Positions 19,521 through 21,060 of a DNA stretch of 21,060 nucleotides are shown in pieces. A program made the position numbers and the translations under genes. The number at the start of each line of letters is the position of its first letter. Positions within the stretch are counted from its first letter, which is position 1. This stretch comes from a virus, in the IMG/VR virus record IMGVR_UViG_3300042549_004129, positions 1 to 21,060 of that record; one strand, written 5' to 3'. The notes under the pieces were generated by a model that worked only from the letters and a program-made list of their open reading frames with translations, did not search any database and was not told where the DNA came from.

Positions 19521-19958
19521 ATGACCGAACGCCAACGATTCACCCTTTGGGAGCCGGTGCAGGCCCACAAGATCATCACCCTGCAGCTTTGGCCGCTGCT
19601 CAAGTCCATGCTGATGGCTGGCCAGCGGGTGGTGGTCGAGATCAAGCCGGAAACCCGAACGCTTGCACAAAATGCGCGTTTGTGGGCGATGTTGACCGAC
19701 GTCAGCAAGCAGGTGAACTGGTATGGCCGCAAGCTGTCGGAAGAGGAATGGAAGCACGTGTTCACCGCCAGCTTGGCCAAGCAGGACGTCGTGCCTGGCA
19801 TCGATGGCGGCTTTGTGGTGCTCGGCAAGTCCACCAGCAAGATGACCAAGCCCGAGATGAGCGAGCTGCAGCAATTGATCGAGGCCTTTGGTGCGCAGCA
19901 GGGTGTGCGCTTCACCGCGCCTGAGTACGTTGACCCAGAGACCGGAGAGATCACATGA
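19521..19958 (+). CDS. ninB: NinB recombination protein
   Basis: The product is 145 residues. I chose the ATG at 19521, directly after the upstream stop; the longer form lies in the previous gene. The family core is complete: KPETRTLAQNARLWAMLTDV, then NWYGRKLSEEEWKHVFTASL, VPGIDGGFVVLGKSTSKMTK and EMSELQQLIEAFGAQQGVRF. NinB (lambda Orf) binds SSB and ssDNA and stands in for RecFOR mediators. The phage SSB encoded on the other arm with its acidic tip could be a partner. Overlaps the next gene by ATGA. Confidence 0.9.
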   Translation: MTERQRFTLWEPVQAHKIITLQLWPLLKSMLMAGQRVVVEIKPETRTLAQNARLWAMLTDVSKQVNWYGRKLSEEEWKHVFTASLAKQDVVPGIDGGFVVLGKSTSKMTKPEMSELQQLIEAFGAQQGVRFTAPEYVDPETGEIT

Positions 19959-20209
19959 GCAACATCACGCCATTGCGCGGCGCGTCCGTGCCAACCAACG
20001 AGCCGAACGCGGCCTTGGTCGCTGCGCTCAAAGACATCCTGGCCGACGCTGAATCTGGCCGACTGCAGTCATTCTTTGCTGCAGGCTTCCTGGCCGATGG
20101 CCTGCGAATGTCCTGCGTGCTCGGTGACCATTCCAACGTCTACGAGGTGATCGGCTCCATCGAGATGCTGAAGCACCACTACATCACCAACCACACGGAG
20201 AGGCTATGA
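19955..20209 (+). CDS. Hypothetical nin-region protein
   Basis: The product is 84 residues. A proline/Asn-rich start (NITPLRGASVPTNEPN) leads to helices (AALVAALKDILADAESGRLQ, SFFAAGFLADGLRMSCVLGD) and a C-terminal amphipathic segment (EVIGSIEMLKHHYITNHTER). One Cys, no TM segment. I do not recognise a family. Coupled by ATGA to NinB and to the following gene, so co-expressed with them. Confidence 0.68.
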   Translation: MSNITPLRGASVPTNEPNAALVAALKDILADAESGRLQSFFAAGFLADGLRMSCVLGDHSNVYEVIGSIEMLKHHYITNHTERL

Positions 20210-20907
20210 CAACAGCACATGTTCGCTCCATCATGAAGTCGGTCATTGCATCCGGCTTTGACCCGACCGAAATGCAGTGGTTTGACATTTCAGGCGCTGA
20301 CCTGTCCACCGGCATCAAGATCGACAACCTGACGAGCCACCGGCCACCGTTTGAGAAAAGCCTGGTGCTCTGGGCTGGCCAAACATCAAGCCACGAGCGT
20401 TACGAGATGATGATGCTGGCTGCCGGAGATGATCCAGAGGAAGGCATCGTGCTCGACTTGAGCAAGGGACAGCCTGGAAAATACACCACCTTTCCGCCGA
20501 TGGTTTACGCCATCGTGGATGGCCAGATCAAGTACGGCCCGGTCGATGAAGGCCAAGACCTGCCAAGAGATGTGGCCGAGATCATGCTGGCCACCATGTC
20601 CAAGTGGCTGGAAAGCATGGACACCGGCTGTGAGTGCTATCAGCCAGTGATAACCGACACCTTCACGAACAGGCGCAAAATCGCTGCAGGCAAAACGCCG
20701 ACCTACGACTGGCGCACCGTCAAGATCGGCCCAAAGACCGCCAGAGGCGAATCGAAAGGCGGCACGCACGCATCCCCCAGGCTGCACGACCGTCGCGGCC
20801 ACATTCGCAGACTTGCCAGCGGAAAAAACGTCTGGGTCAAGGCTTGCAAGGTTGGCGATGCCAGCCTGGGCACCGTGTTCCACGATTACAAAATAGAGGC
20901 GAAATGA
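20206..20907 (+). CDS. Conserved phage protein with C-terminal basic RRGHxR motif
   Basis: The product is 233 residues. The N-terminal ~150 residues are a mixed alpha/beta domain (VIASGFDPTEMQWFDISGAD, ..., RYEMMMLAAGDDPEEGIVLD, then FPPMVYAIVDGQIKYGPVDE), followed by an acidic helix and two Cys (GCECY). A Lys/Arg/Gly-rich linker leads to the C-terminal block PRLHDRRGHIRRLASGKNVW then VKACKVGDASLGTVFHDYKI. A 'H.RRGHIRRL.SGK..WV..C.VG' ending recurs in phage proteins of unknown function; its basic residues suggest nucleic-acid binding. Coupled by ATGA to both the preceding gene and NinG. No catalytic motif recognised. Confidence 0.72.
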   Translation: MTTAHVRSIMKSVIASGFDPTEMQWFDISGADLSTGIKIDNLTSHRPPFEKSLVLWAGQTSSHERYEMMMLAAGDDPEEGIVLDLSKGQPGKYTTFPPMVYAIVDGQIKYGPVDEGQDLPRDVAEIMLATMSKWLESMDTGCECYQPVITDTFTNRRKIAAGKTPTYDWRTVKIGPKTARGESKGGTHASPRLHDRRGHIRRLASGKNVWVKACKVGDASLGTVFHDYKIEAK

Positions 20908-21060
20908 CCACAAACGCAGAACGGCAGCACAAGTGCAAGGTTTGCTCCTGCGTCTACACCAAGACCAGACCCCTGCAAACCGTGTGCAGCCCAACTTGCG
21001 CCTTGACGATGGCCAGGAAAACAACCGAGAAAGCCCAGGCCAAAGCAGCCGCAGCCGACC
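20904..21060 (+). CDS. ninG: NinG (Rap) recombination protein, truncated by window end
   Basis: Only the first 52 residues are present and the gene runs off the window edge. The N-terminus is diagnostic: QHKCKVCSCVYTKTRPLQTV then CSPTCALTMARKTTEKAQAK, with C11-x2-C14 and C28-x3-C32 in the NinG zinc finger, followed by the start of the family's long basic coiled coil. NinG/Rap is a Holliday-junction-directed endonuclease that resolves recombination intermediates. The start overlaps the upstream stop (ATGA). It closes a nin-like block with NinB. Confidence 0.82.
   Translation, partial: MTTNAERQHKCKVCSCVYTKTRPLQTVCSPTCALTMARKTTEKAQAKAAAAD

Noticed and set aside
1-21060. tRNA genes, CRISPR arrays, insertion sequences, attachment sites
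   Set aside because: I saw no cloverleaf-like sequence, no spaced direct repeats with unique spacers, no transposase, and no integrase or att-like core; absence by eye is not proof.

Overview
The window is about 21 kb of a tailed phage or prophage genome. It is densely packed, has no gene-free stretch over about 120 bases, and joins genes mostly by ATGA or TGATG overlaps. The recognisable parts are those of a lambda/P22-type phage with a short, podovirus-like tail: DNA-ejection proteins, a tailspike with a P22-like head-binding N-terminus, holins plus an M15 peptidase, an ERF annealase / YqaJ exonuclease / SSB recombination set, a small Cro-like regulator, lambda O- and P-like replication genes, and NinB and NinG. 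The base composition is moderately GC-rich with GC-ending codons. I infer a Gram-negative, probably betaproteobacterial (Burkholderiales-like) host; this is inference only. No integrase, CI-type repressor, terminase, portal or major coat gene lies in the window, so lysogeny is likely from the gene style but not proven.

Layout. (1) 24-12111, + strand, late genes. Two small tandem structural paralogues are followed by a Cys-rich HiPIP-like protein, a degenerate cupin, and three ejection-type proteins. The third ejection protein is a 1135-residue transglycosylase with an internal ParB-like box. Next come the tailspike, a group of small tail/fibre genes, and a lysis cassette (coiled-coil/TM protein, two-TM protein, 3-TM holin, M15 endolysin). 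(2) 12114-12146 is a bidirectional terminator. (3) 12145-13293, - strand: six small genes with their own extended -10 promoter. (4) 13387-17611, - strand: a twelve-gene early operon reading ERF, exonuclease, two small conserved genes, SSB, a small gene, an RyR-domain protein, a ribbon-helix-helix protein, two microproteins, a MazG-like pyrophosphatase and an unknown gene. (5) 17612-17733 is an AT-rich divergent control region. (6) 17734 to the end, + strand: Cro-like regulator, structured-looking leader, DUF1376/O-like and P-like replication genes, a Zn-ribbon protein, NinB, two unknowns, and NinG cut off by the window edge.

How it fits together. The divergent region at 17.6-17.7 kb probably chooses between leftward recombination/metabolism genes and rightward replication/nin genes. 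The late operon converges on the minus-strand block at the shared terminator. Points that stand out are: two probable frameshifts at homopolymers (7168-7171 and 19472-19477), each breaking a tight stop/start junction with the next gene; a seven-base tandem repeat inside the O-like gene; three TTGTG repeats spaced exactly 10 bp over a promoter; a possibly leaderless Cro-like mRNA; and the RyR + MazG-like + RHH + microprotein cluster inside the recombination operon.
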